From NCBI GenBank assembly GCA_027080405.1, contig JALWSL010000038.1, positions 1 to 9,316 of the forward strand: a stretch of DNA of 9,316 nucleotides. Reading direction: 5' to 3'. The position numbers were made by a program, and so were the translations under genes. Positions 1 to 8,500 of this stretch are shown piece by piece. The stretch is from Planctomycetaceae bacterium (GTDB taxonomy: Bacteria > Planctomycetota > Planctomycetia > Planctomycetales > Planctomycetaceae). Under the pieces are notes generated by a model that saw nothing but the letters and a program-made list of their open reading frames with translations, was not told the origin of the DNA and did no database searches. Each line of letters opens with the position of its first letter. The first letter of the stretch is position 1.

Positions 1-247
1 TGGTGAATCACGCACAGAAGGCAATAATATGGCAGATGATGCAGGTAGGGTGCCTTTGCTACCTTGAGAAACCTGTCTCAATGCGCATACTAAGTCAGTT
101 ATGTCAGCGAGTTTCCCGACAGGCCAATCGGGAAAGCTGTCAGTAAACAGAATCAATCTTCCATGTCGGGGCCTTTTCACCTTTTTGCGTCACGGGAAAC
201 CGGGCCGCATCGTTGTGAAAAACAGCCTTCCAGATACGAACAAAAAA

Positions 248-1318
248 ATGTCTGAACAATTAACTCCCGATTTATTGAATTCGATCCCACTGCCCGGATT
301 TGAACGGACTCTGGGTGAGCTGCACCTTGTCAAAGCCGTCTCACTGAACGAGCGTGGCGTTTGTGAGGTCAGCGTTGAACTCCCTGTTCCCGGTTATCCC
401 CATCAGGAAGAATTGGAGCGGTCGATCCGTGAAAAACTCGCTACGGTTGATGGGGCGCCCGATGAAATCGCCATCACCTGTACGCTCAATGTGAAGGGGC
501 CGGAATCCGGGGCGAGCGTCGGGTTGCGCGTCAAAAATGTTGTTGCAGTCGGAAGCGGGAAGGGCGGAGTCGGAAAAAGCACAGTCGCCGCCTCGCTTGC
601 CTACGGTTTGAGTTCAATGGGAGCAAAGGTGGGACTGCTCGATGCCGACGTGTACGGCCCAAGCATCCCCCACATGCTCGGGGCAACAGGCAAACCGGAA
701 GTTCGCGAACACCTGAACACCGATGGTTCCGTCATTCAACGGATTCACCCGGTTCAGCACGATGGCCTGGCGGTGATGTCGATCGGTTTTCTTGTCGCCG
801 AGGAGAACGCTGTCATTTGGCGAGGCCCGATGTTGCACAAGCTGCTCACGCAGTTTATTTCAGAAACCGAGTGGGGCGAACTCGATTACCTGATTGTCGA
901 TATGCCTCCGGGCACCGGTGATGTCGCGTTGACACTCTCCCAGATGATGTCACTCGCCGGGGCGATTGTCGTTTGCACGCCTCAGAAGGTCGCTTTACTC
1001 GATGCCGTCAAGGCGATCGCGATGTACCAGCAGGTGAAAATCCCCATTCTCGGCATGGTTGAAAACATGACCGGCGATCTGTTTGGGAAAGGTGGTGCCA
1101 GGGAGACGGCGGCGGAAAAAGGAATTCCCTTTCTGGGCGAAATTTCTTCCGACCCGGCTATTCGCATCCAGAGCGATGAAAGTCGTCTCGGGGAACTATT
1201 CAAACAGGAATCGGCAGCGCGAACGAATCTGCAGGAACTTTGCAGCAATGTCGCGATGGAGATCGCCCGGCAATATCTTGCCAAACCTCAAGCCCCGACG
1301 CTGGAGATTTTGCAATAG
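248..1318 (+). CDS. mrp: Mrp/ApbC/NBP35-type P-loop ATPase, iron-sulfur cluster carrier family
   Basis: Cytoplasmic ATPase of the Mrp/ApbC family, whose members bind and pass on Fe-S clusters to apoproteins. With the start at ATG 248 the protein has 356 residues, the usual family length. Residues 8-85 resemble the MIP18/DUF59 domain, though the usual PACP motif reads PGYP. The ATPase core follows: deviant Walker A GSGKGGVGKST at 102-112 (signature Lys105, Lys110), the LLDADVYGPSIPHM switch at 130-143, WRGPM at 191-195, and DMPPGTGD at 218-225. After VENM (271-274) the protein runs straight into GDLFGKGG. The segment that normally holds the cluster-binding CxxC is absent, so the carrier role is inferred from family and context. 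The frame is open back to ATG 101, but those 49 extra residues do not look like the family. sufE follows after 188 bp. No strong ribosome binding site precedes ATG 248. Family is very secure; exact start and cluster binding are less so. Confidence 0.93.
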   Translation: MSEQLTPDLLNSIPLPGFERTLGELHLVKAVSLNERGVCEVSVELPVPGYPHQEELERSIREKLATVDGAPDEIAITCTLNVKGPESGASVGLRVKNVVAVGSGKGGVGKSTVAASLAYGLSSMGAKVGLLDADVYGPSIPHMLGATGKPEVREHLNTDGSVIQRIHPVQHDGLAVMSIGFLVAEENAVIWRGPMLHKLLTQFISETEWGELDYLIVDMPPGTGDVALTLSQMMSLAGAIVVCTPQKVALLDAVKAIAMYQQVKIPILGMVENMTGDLFGKGGARETAAEKGIPFLGEISSDPAIRIQSDESRLGELFKQESAARTNLQELCSNVAMEIARQYLAKPQAPTLEILQ

Positions 1319-1327
1319 GGAATCAGT

Positions 1328-1372
1328 CCTGTTCTGCATCCTGTTTCTGTACCCTGTTTTTAACTTTCTGTT
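1328..1372. repeat. Four spaced CCTGTT/TCTGTT units between mrp and sufE
   Basis: The gap between mrp and sufE is rich in pyrimidines on the plus strand. It contains CCTGTT at 1328, 1340 and 1353 and TCTGTT at 1367, spaced 12 to 14 bases apart. These could be binding sites spaced near one helical turn, part of an mRNA 3' end, or chance in a T-rich stretch. A weak AGGG/CCCT pairing across the same stretch is followed by a T-run, but the loop is too long for a convincing terminator. Confidence 0.3.
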
Positions 1373-1506
1373 TTTCAAGAAGATGTGAAACCCAGCAGAG
1401 TCGGGTCATTCTGGCCGCCGTAACCAAAATGAAATTTTCAAAAGTTTTCGCACCGTTCGTAACCTTTTACCGTTAGTAATAATAGAGAGATGTATCCAGT
1501 TCCATC

Positions 1507-1956
1507 ATGATTGATCGTTTGAGAAAAGAGCCGGTGATATTGAGCAGTCTTGAAGAAATTATCGATGAGTTTGATTTTCTGGACGATCCGGAAGATCAGA
1601 TCGAGTACCTGATTGATCTCGGGCTTGACCTGCCTGCGATCGATGAATCGCTCAAGACAGAGCAGTACCTTGTGCATGGCTGTCAGAGCAATGTCTGGCT
1701 TGATGTCGAATTTGTCGGAGAACCGGCCACGATGTTGATCAAGGCGGAAAGTGACGCCATGATCGTCAACGGTCTGGTGGCACTTCTGATGGCGATCTAT
1801 AACGGAAAGACAGCCGAGGAAGTTCTTGCGATCGATATTCGACAAATCTTCGACCGTCTCGGTCTGGATCGGCATCTGAGCCCGCAGCGGAAAAACGGCC
1901 TCAACGGAATGGTTCGTCGAATCAACGAGGCTGCCCGTCAGCAGTTGGCATCGTAG
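1507..1956 (+). CDS. sufE: SufE-like sulfur acceptor / cysteine desulfurase activator
   Basis: SufE proteins accept persulfide sulfur from the SufS-type cysteine desulfurase and pass it to the scaffold (SufBCD in SUF systems) for Fe-S cluster assembly in the cytoplasm. At 149 residues the product is close to the roughly 140-residue family length. The hallmark is VHGCQSNVWL, whose Cys59 is the sulfur-accepting cysteine, preceded by a helical N-terminal part with IIDEFDFLDDPEDQIEYLI (residues 18-36). The helical second half includes the AMIVNGLVALLMAIYNGKT segment and ends with the family-typical NGMVRRI. Start ATG 1507 places the cysteine where the family has it. There is no good ribosome binding site just before it; a purine stretch GAGAGA ends at 1490, too far away. 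A 6-codon open frame beginning at ATG 1490 ends in TGA overlapping this start (ATGA). The SufS and SufBCD partners are not in the window. The mrp gene upstream on the same strand supports an Fe-S role. Confidence 0.93.
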   Translation: MIDRLRKEPVILSSLEEIIDEFDFLDDPEDQIEYLIDLGLDLPAIDESLKTEQYLVHGCQSNVWLDVEFVGEPATMLIKAESDAMIVNGLVALLMAIYNGKTAEEVLAIDIRQIFDRLGLDRHLSPQRKNGLNGMVRRINEAARQQLAS

Positions 1957-1991
1957 GTGTAGAGGTTGTTCAGGAAGTGTACTGGATTTGG

Positions 1992-2020
1992 TTCCCGGGA
2001 AATGCAGGTTCAGGGGGGGG
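1992..2020. other. Perfect palindrome TTCCCGGGAA and a run of eight G between sufE and the membrane protein gene
   Basis: The 174-bp gap before the membrane protein gene contains a perfect 10-bp palindrome (1992-2001), followed 11 bases later by an uninterrupted run of eight G (2013-2020). The palindrome could be an operator half, and the G-run could be prone to slippage. No promoter elements can be identified with confidence, so no regulator is assigned. Confidence 0.3.
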
Positions 2021-2130
2021 AAATTCGCAAACCGGTTCTCGGGAGATCATCCAGTCAGCCGCGGCATCGGAAGAGACCCGAAGTGACTCGTTGTGACGGA
2101 GAAGGAACTTTGCCAAAAAGATAATTGCTC

Positions 2131-2880
2131 ATGTGGTCGATGTTTCGATTTCTGTTCTCGCCGCGGTTCATGAAGGTGTACCTCGCGCCGGTTTTGCGTC
2201 CTTTTTTCCGCATTGTTCTGGGACTGATCGCGATTCCGGTCTTTCGGTTCATCATGCAGAAAATATTCCGGGTGCAGGAACTGGATGAGGAACTGGAAAA
2301 AGATCTCGAACAGTGGTTCAAGGCTTCCCTGGTATTGCTGGCAGCGACCAAAAATATGGAGATGGCCATTTTCGGGGAATTGCTGAATCTGGGGAACGGG
2401 GCAGAAGACGATTTTTCAAATCCGTGGATTACCGGCATGCGAATCATGATGGCGATCGGCGTGATCGAAATGATGCCCGATCAGGAATTGTTCGCTATCA
2501 TCCATCCCGGTCCGCCCGCGTTGAAGTATGATCGGGAAAAAGGCATTTGGAACTGCCTGCGTGAACAGTGTCGCCCTTTCTTGAAGGGGGTTTTGTGTCA
2601 GCACCTGAACCGCTCTTCTCCGGTGTTCGCCATTCTGTCCGCCATTTTCGACGGGACGGCAGGCTGGGTCTGTTTCGGATTTGCGATCACGCAGTATCTC
2701 ATCATCGGTCTGGTTACTTCCCGTGACCGGGCACTCGATGCGTTGAGTGAATTCGATCGACAGGTTGCGATTCGCAGAAAAGAACTGAAACAGGAATTCG
2801 GTCTCGACGAAACTCCCCCTGCGTCGCATCACCCGGACTCTTCCTCCGCTGCGGAACTTTCGACGGGCGAGCACGATTGA
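2131..2880 (+). CDS. Unrecognised membrane-associated protein, 249 residues
   Basis: I do not recognise a family. The frame is open from TTG 2125, but ATG 2131 gives a natural start ([10 protein letters not shown]); ATG 2140 is a further candidate. The N-terminus is basic and aromatic, followed by a hydrophobic stretch at about residues 24-42 that looks like a membrane anchor. An acidic amphipathic segment follows ([13 protein letters not shown], 50-62), then moderately hydrophobic helices near 66-84 and 102-115. A long hydrophobic segment at about 165-196 (including [17 protein letters not shown]) could be one or two membrane passes. The C-terminal 50 residues are charged, then rich in Ser, Pro and His, and probably disordered and cytoplasmic. 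Cysteines at 142, 147, 156 and 181 form no recognisable metal motif. It lies on the same strand between sufE (174 bp upstream) and mutL (135 bp downstream), which says little about function. Real gene: likely. Function: unknown. Confidence 0.75.
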   Translation: MWSMFRFLFSPRFMKVYLAPVLRPFFRIVLGLIAIPVFRFIMQKIFRVQELDEELEKDLEQWFKASLVLLAATKNMEMAIFGELLNLGNGAEDDFSNPWITGMRIMMAIGVIEMMPDQELFAIIHPGPPALKYDREKGIWNCLREQCRPFLKGVLCQHLNRSSPVFAILSAIFDGTAGWVCFGFAITQYLIIGLVTSRDRALDALSEFDRQVAIRRKELKQEFGLDETPPASHHPDSSSAAELSTGEHD

Positions 2881-3015
2881 CCGGGAGAACAGGAAGCTTC
2901 GCAGGTGATTTTGCACGAAGAATCCGATAAGGTTGCAAAGGAATTGCCTTCCAGCTAAGACAGGGTAAAATTTTCATCAGTGGGTGGTCAGGTCGTACAG
3001 GAGCGGAAAGAGCCT

Positions 3016-4989
3016 ATGGAGAGGACAAGTCGAATTCAGGTACTCAGCCCGGCTGTGGTCAACAAGATCGCGGCTGGTGAGGTGATTGAGCGTCCAGCCA
3101 GTGTCATCAAGGAACTGCTGGAGAACAGTCTCGATGCGCTGAGTACGCGGATCGATGTTGAAATTGAACAGGGCGGTGCGGAGTTGATCCGTATTGTTGA
3201 CGATGGCGAAGGAATCCTCCCCGAAGATTTGCCCCTGGCGGTCACCTCTCACGCAACCAGCAAGTTGAAACAGGCCGACGACCTGTTCCGCGTGCAGACG
3301 ATGGGTTTTCGCGGTGAAGCCCTGGCCTCGATCGCGGAGGTGAGCAAATTTCGCATCCGCTCTCGCAGCGTGGGGCAGGAGATGGGAGCGGAACTGACTG
3401 TCGATTGTGGAAAACGTGGTGAAGTCAAGCCGGTCGGCTCGCCTCAAGGAACGCAAATTGAAATACGTCACCTGTTTTGCAACACGCCGGTTCGCCGCAA
3501 CTTTCTGAAAAAACCGGGGACCGAATTCGGTTATATTTCCGACCAGTTCACCCGGGTGGCATTGGCCTGTCCCCGATTGCAGATGTCGTTGACTCATAAC
3601 GGCAAGAATGTGTATCGACTACCCGCCACGTCCGATCTCCTCGAACGCTTGCGTCTGTTTTTCGGTTCGAAAACGGTCGACCAGCTGATCCCGGTGGAGG
3701 CGGAACACGCCGGCGTTCGTCTGTGGGGGTATGTCGGACATCCGGCGTTGAACAAATCGACCCGAAAATCGCAGTATCTTTTTTTGAATGGTCGCTTTAT
3801 CCAGGATCGCTCGCTGCAACATGCTCTCAGTGAAGCGTATCGGGGGTTGATCATGGTCGGTCGGCATCCGGTGGCGTTTCTGTTTTTGGAGATGCCCAGC
3901 GATCAGGTGGATGTGAATGTGCATCCCACAAAAGCGGAAGTACGATTTCGCGATGGTCAGTTGCTGTTTCGACTGCTGCTTTCCACATTGCGAACCAGGT
4001 TCCTGCAATCCGATCTGCAAAGTGAGCTTTCCCTGAACGAGCCTCGCAGCCAGGAAACTGCTCAGCATTCCGAAAGCAGACAGGCGAAAGTGGAACAGGA
4101 TCTGGTCAGTTGGGCAAAAACGCAACTTGAAAGGCAGGCCGGTCTGGCGAGCTCCACGGAGGCGGTTCACTCAACCGCTGTTCCCAATGCGGGAACTCCA
4201 GCCGGGAATTCCCCCTCCTTTTCTGATGCAGTGGGGGAACATCGCCCTGAACAGACAAAATCTCCACTGCCGGAAATTTATGGCGATCGGGAAAGTCGAC
4301 CGGAATCCAGCCCCGTTATCGATGATGGATCGGATGCCTCACGGGAACCTTCTTCTCCTATCGGGACGGAAGCCGACTTGCGATCTGATCGGGCCCATTT
4401 GGACTACACACGTCCGCAGATACAGGCTCTGCAAATTGATGACTGTTACATCGTCATGAGTACCGATCAGGGATTGACGGTAATCGATCAGCACGCATTG
4501 CATGAGCGTGTTTTGTATGAACGATCCCGGCATAAAATCCTGGGCGGACGCGTCGAAGTCCAGAAACTGTTGGTGCCGCTGACGATCGAAATGGAAGAAA
4601 AACCGGCGGCCCTTCTGTTGGATCATCGGGACTTGTTGCAGGAGTTGGGCTTCGGAATCGAAGAATTCGGACGGGGGACGATTGCTGTTTCGAGTCATCC
4701 GGTTTTTTTGGGCATGAATGTTGTTGAAGACGTCATCCGCGATTTTGCGGAGAAGTTCGATTCCTCGGCCAGCGTCACCCGGCGGGAACTGCTTGACGAA
4801 ACGCTGCACATGATGGCCTGCAAGGCGGCGATCAAGGCGGGAGACAGATTGACGCCGGAAGAAATTGTGAGCCTGCTCGCTGAACGGGACAATGTGGAGG
4901 ATGCGCACCACTGCCCGCATGGGCGTCCGACCGCATTGGTGTTGAGCCGTGAGGAACTCGATCGGCAGTTCGGCCGTCTCGGTGCGTGA
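3016..4989 (+). CDS. mutL: DNA mismatch repair protein MutL, endonuclease type
   Basis: MutL couples MutS mismatch recognition to strand incision and excision. The 657-residue product has the complete GHKL ATPase head: NKIAAGEV (16-23), ENSLDA (36-41, Asn37 for Mg-ATP), DDGEGI (62-67), TSHATSKL (77-84) and GFRGEAL (97-103). A polar, Ser/Glu/Pro-rich linker spans about 330-470. The C-terminal dimerisation and nuclease domain carries DQHALHE...E (Asp491, His493, Glu497, Glu502), ACKAAIKAG (Cys602), CPHGRP (Cys633, His635) and a terminal FGRL, together the zinc/manganese endonuclease site. QKLLVP at 516-521 matches the position and pattern of the beta-clamp contact in Bacillus-type MutL. This MutL should therefore nick DNA itself rather than rely on MutH. 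Start ATG 3016 matches the family N-terminus; the frame is open back to GTG 2980, but that adds 12 non-family residues. AGGAG at 2999-3003 is a possible, rather distant, ribosome binding site. Confidence 0.97.
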   Translation: MERTSRIQVLSPAVVNKIAAGEVIERPASVIKELLENSLDALSTRIDVEIEQGGAELIRIVDDGEGILPEDLPLAVTSHATSKLKQADDLFRVQTMGFRGEALASIAEVSKFRIRSRSVGQEMGAELTVDCGKRGEVKPVGSPQGTQIEIRHLFCNTPVRRNFLKKPGTEFGYISDQFTRVALACPRLQMSLTHNGKNVYRLPATSDLLERLRLFFGSKTVDQLIPVEAEHAGVRLWGYVGHPALNKSTRKSQYLFLNGRFIQDRSLQHALSEAYRGLIMVGRHPVAFLFLEMPSDQVDVNVHPTKAEVRFRDGQLLFRLLLSTLRTRFLQSDLQSELSLNEPRSQETAQHSESRQAKVEQDLVSWAKTQLERQAGLASSTEAVHSTAVPNAGTPAGNSPSFSDAVGEHRPEQTKSPLPEIYGDRESRPESSPVIDDGSDASREPSSPIGTEADLRSDRAHLDYTRPQIQALQIDDCYIVMSTDQGLTVIDQHALHERVLYERSRHKILGGRVEVQKLLVPLTIEMEEKPAALLLDHRDLLQELGFGIEEFGRGTIAVSSHPVFLGMNVVEDVIRDFAEKFDSSASVTRRELLDETLHMMACKAAIKAGDRLTPEEIVSLLAERDNVEDAHHCPHGRPTALVLSREELDRQFGRLGA

Positions 4990-4996
4990 TGCAACA

Positions 4997-5033
4997 GCCC
5001 TTTACCCTGACTGCGGCGGTAGTCGATAAGGGC
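4997..5033. terminator. Nested stem-loop between converging genes, possible bidirectional terminator
   Basis: GCCCTT (4997-5002) pairs with AAGGGC (5028-5033). Inside lies a second hairpin, GACTGC (5009-5014) with GGTAGT-C pairing at 5019-5024 (one G-T wobble) around a GGCG loop. The element sits just after the mutL stop codon and before the stop of the minus-strand 122-residue gene, where a shared terminator is expected. Neither side has a clear T-run, so it is not a classical intrinsic terminator; it could be an mRNA 3' stabilising structure. Confidence 0.4.
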
Positions 5034-5068
5034 GGCTGCAGGCAATAAGCGGGTAAATGAACCGGGGG

Positions 5069-5437
5069 TTATCCTTCAGAAACAGATTTTTTCGGATAGC
5101 CACCCCAGATCAGTTTTTTGGCGGCTTTGTTCGATTGTCCCGATTCCAGAATGCGCAGAACATCCCGGATGGAATGGTTCGTGTGCAGCACTTTTTCGAG
5201 TTCCTTTACTTTATCGGCTGAGATATGATGCGACCCTCTGCCGGGGCCGGTCTCGACAATACCACCTTTTTGATCATAAACGACCCAGAGGATTGTCCGA
5301 TCGTGCACCTTGACCTTTGTTTTAACGGTCTCTGCACTTTTCCCCTTTGCCCGATTCCCGTTGATCGAATAAGAATCCGGTCTTTCGAACATGATCCCGA
5401 CAATATTCCAGTCTTTTCCGCCGCCAAATGGCCACAT
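5069..5437 (-). CDS. Unrecognised small basic protein, 122 residues
   Basis: I do not recognise a family. The product starts [10 protein letters not shown] and has no signal peptide, membrane segment or cysteine. It is clearly basic: about 21 Lys/Arg against 13 Asp/Glu. Residues 10-65 look like alternating beta-strands ([34 protein letters not shown]). Residues 73-110 look like two or three short helices ([34 protein letters not shown]). Conserved-looking Gly/His residues ([10 protein letters not shown], 64-73) separate the two halves. A small cytoplasmic alpha/beta protein, possibly nucleic acid- or protein-binding, is a guess from charge only. Start ATG 5437 is well supported by AGGAG six bases upstream. 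It lies 63 bp downstream of the large cytochrome gene on the same strand, so co-transcription is plausible, and it converges with mutL. Confidence 0.78.
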   Translation of the reverse strand: MWPFGGGKDWNIVGIMFERPDSYSINGNRAKGKSAETVKTKVKVHDRTILWVVYDQKGGIVETGPGRGSHHISADKVKELEKVLHTNHSIRDVLRILESGQSNKAAKKLIWGGYPKKSVSEG

Positions 5438-5443
5438 AAACTT

Positions 5444-5448
5444 CTCCT
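5444..5448 (-). promoter_or_regulatory. Ribosome binding site of the 122-residue protein gene
   Basis: On the minus strand AGGAG lies six bases before ATG 5437, near-ideal Shine-Dalgarno spacing. It is the only clear one in the window and fixes the start of that gene. It also argues that this short frame is truly translated. Confidence 0.75.
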
Positions 5449-5500
5449 GAGGATATGATTATTCTTTCGCTGACTGTTTCGCGTTTTACGTTTTACCGTA

Positions 5501-8500
5501 TTACTGTTTGTCCGATTTGCCCGATTCAACCGATTTAGATGCTTTAGCCGAGGTCGCCTGCTGCGACAGATACAGATAATCGAGACCAAACATATACGAG
5601 GGGGCTGCCTGCGGATGCTTCCCGGTGATTTCCACCTGTAAGAGATGCTTGCCCGCTTTCAACTTCACCGTGCCGAGTGAAACCACTCCCGTTGTGATGA
5701 CATCCGGCTTGTTGAACAGATCGAATTCGGTTGCATGCGGTTGATCATCAATTTTCACTTTGATCTTGCCGTAATCGTGTGCTTTGGTGAAAACGGCCAG
5801 CACTTCGTACACTCCGGATTTTTCAACGGGAAATTCCAGCGTCAGGAGACTGCCCGGTTTTCCGCCTGTCCACCAGAGTTGCTTGCTTCCACTCCAGCGA
5901 TCTTTCTTGAATGACGCCATCCCCTGCGTTCGTGCTGACCCATCGGTTACCTGGGCCACCTTCAGTTCTTCCCCTTCAATCGCACCCGGAACGATTCCTT
6001 TTTGCTCATCGAAATAGGGGCCTTGACCGGGTAACGGGATTTGGGAATCACTTTGCAGATACGCAATCAAATCCCGTATCTGTTCGGGCGAGAGCGTTTT
6101 CAACTGTCCCTCTGGCATGATCGACTGGGCCGTCCGGGAGCGTTCTTCGATATCACTTTTGGGAACAGTGACCAGATCCTCCACGGTTTGCAGCACGATG
6201 GCTGAATCGTTCTCCTGTTTGATCAGGCCGGTGATGACGCGCCCATCAACGGTGACCACAGAAACGGCCTGATAATCCTTGCCGACCAATGCGTTGGGAT
6301 CGACCATGTTTTCCAGCAGATAATCCAGTTTTTTGCGGTTACTGCCGGTGATATCCGGCCCGACCTTGCCGCCGGCTCCAAAGAGTTGATGGCACTGTCC
6401 GCAGGTTTTGTTGAACACAACCCGCCCCTGCGATTTATCTGCCTGGGCAAGGTGCTTCGGCGTCAGGATTTTTTTCAGGGAGGCGATCTGTTTCAGTTTT
6501 TCCGCAGGTGTTTGCCGGATCGATCCCCAAACCTTTTCCACTTTTTCGAGCAGGCTTTTATCACCCAGTTGTTGTAGCTGCGCCACATGCACAGCGGTCA
6601 CGTAAGATCGTGGGATCTCGCCCTGTTGCATCGCATCGAGCAGGGCAGTGGCGAAAGGAAGACGCGAACAGAGTGTTGCCACACCGGTTGCCTGCACATC
6701 CGGTTTCCATGATTTTATTCGGGACAAAATAGCTGGCGGAATCCTGGGGGAATTGTAGCGGGAGAGCGCCTTCAAGGCGGCGGTGCGGAGCGGAGCTTCA
6801 TCGAGTAACGAGAGCAGAATCGGCATCAGTTGTTTATCTTTGCCTTGCACAAGAATGTTTAACGCGTTCAATCGCGTCGCAAGATTCTGTTTGCGATTGG
6901 CGAGCGTTTTGCGAAGTTGCGGGAAGATCGATTTGTCCCCGAATTTAACTGAAACGGCCTGGACAGCCGCCCGTATTTGGGCATCTTGCGAGGCGGCGTA
7001 TTTCGCGGCGACATCGGACCACTGAGCCGGCGCTTTCACTTTGCCCAAGCTCTTCATCGCGGTCGCCAGTTCCAGAATGGCCTGCTTGGCGTGGTTTCCG
7101 TTCATTTTGGGAATCGCGATGACCAGGGGCGAAAGTGATTCCGATGAAGAAGCCGCTCGACGGAAAATGAAATTGCTCACAAGCGGAATGTGCGTCTGCT
7201 GTGCCAATACCAACGCCCGGTTTGTGTCCTCAACAACGAGTGGTTCCACGCCATACCAGATGAGCAGCGGAATCATTTTGTCGAACTGGCTATCGTGATG
7301 CCCCGCCAGTGCGGTTGCCAAATCCCACCGCTGGTCTTTGGGCAATTTCTGCAACGCCGAGGCCAGTTCCCTGCGCACAACAAACGAATGTTCGCTTCCC
7401 GCCATTTGCACAAACTGATTCAGGATCTCCGGAGAAACGCTACGGGATTCGGACGCCAGGCGAACCATCCAACTGCGGATCATCGGTTCGGAATCTTTCA
7501 GCAACGCAAGCGTTTCAGTTTGATCGATCCCGTTCAAAGTGTGCAGCGTCCAGAGAAGATTCAATTTCTTCGTAACAGTAGGAGCCGCTTTGAGTTTTTT
7601 CTTCAGCAGAAGAATGACCTGCTGTTTCTGCGCATCGGTATCGGGAAGCTTTCCGAATCGATACTGCAGGACTTTTCGAGCGTTGGTCACTTGCCAGGAG
7701 TTTTCGTGCCCCAAATCCTGAATCAACTCGGCGGTATCGGGATCATGCTTCACCGGTCTTGGCGAATAATCTCCATAACGGACGCGATACAGTCGCCCGT
7801 TGGTGCGATCCCAGATTTCCGGTGTGGTGCGATGACAGGCGTTTTTATCGTACCAGTCGATCATATAAACGGCTCCGTCCGGCCCGACTTTCAAACTGAT
7901 GCCGCGAAACCACGGATCATTCGCGTACAGGGTATCCGGGCCGTGTGAAGCGATATATGTGGAGCCGTTGGGACGCAGCAAATCGTTATTGATCCGATTG
8001 CCATGAATGTTGAACATGAACAGCGAATTGCGGTACGAAGTGGGCCAGTTATCGCCGCGATAGATCATGGCTCCGCAATGGGCATGACCACCGCCCGCTT
8101 GTGAGGTGGCATCATCATGCACGGCTTCGTTGCGTCCCCACCAAGCGTGATCTCCGATGTTGCCCGCATAATGCGAATGGTCTGCAATCGTCTTGATGTC
8201 GTCATACACGTAAGGATTGAAATGTCGCCCGCCTTGCCGACGGTAACGCGCTCCCGGAACAACATGAAACGCATGTGGAATGACACAACAGGCCAGGAAA
8301 GCCTCGCCGGTATCCGTGAAATCAACACCCCACGGGTTACTCGTTCCCCAGGCGAAAACTTCAAATTCGTGTTTAAGTGGATGATAGCGCCAAACGCCGG
8401 CGTTCATCCTTGTTCGCTGGTCATCGGGAGTGCCCGGCTTGCCGATTTTGGAATGCGTGAAGACGCCATGACACCCATACAACCAGCCATCCGGCCCCCA

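Noticed and set aside
43..81. Short inverted repeats AGGTAG/CTACCT (43-64) and TTGAGA/TCTCAA (64-81) before mrp
   Set aside because: Both are six-base stems. Such pairs arise by chance in a window this size, and no T-run, promoter or known operator accompanies them.
2897..2920. CTTCG/CGAAG stem after the orphan membrane protein gene as a terminator
   Set aside because: The stem is only five pairs with a 14-base loop and no T-run follows.
2980..3015. Longer MutL starting at GTG 2980
   Set aside because: The family N-terminus begins right at ATG 3016. The 12 extra residues have no family counterpart.
4339..4920. Minus-strand open frame of 193 codons inside mutL
   Set aside because: It lies opposite the conserved MutL C-terminal nuclease domain and has no independent support.
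5483..5496. Tandem GTTTTAC repeat between the cytochrome and the 122-residue gene
   Set aside because: Two copies of a seven-base AT-rich word are too little to call a functional repeat, and no promoter pattern could be assigned.
7190..7948. Plus-strand open frame of 252 codons opposite the large cytochrome gene
   Set aside because: It is antisense to strongly recognisable coding sequence, has a composition typical of a shadow frame and shows no family motifs.
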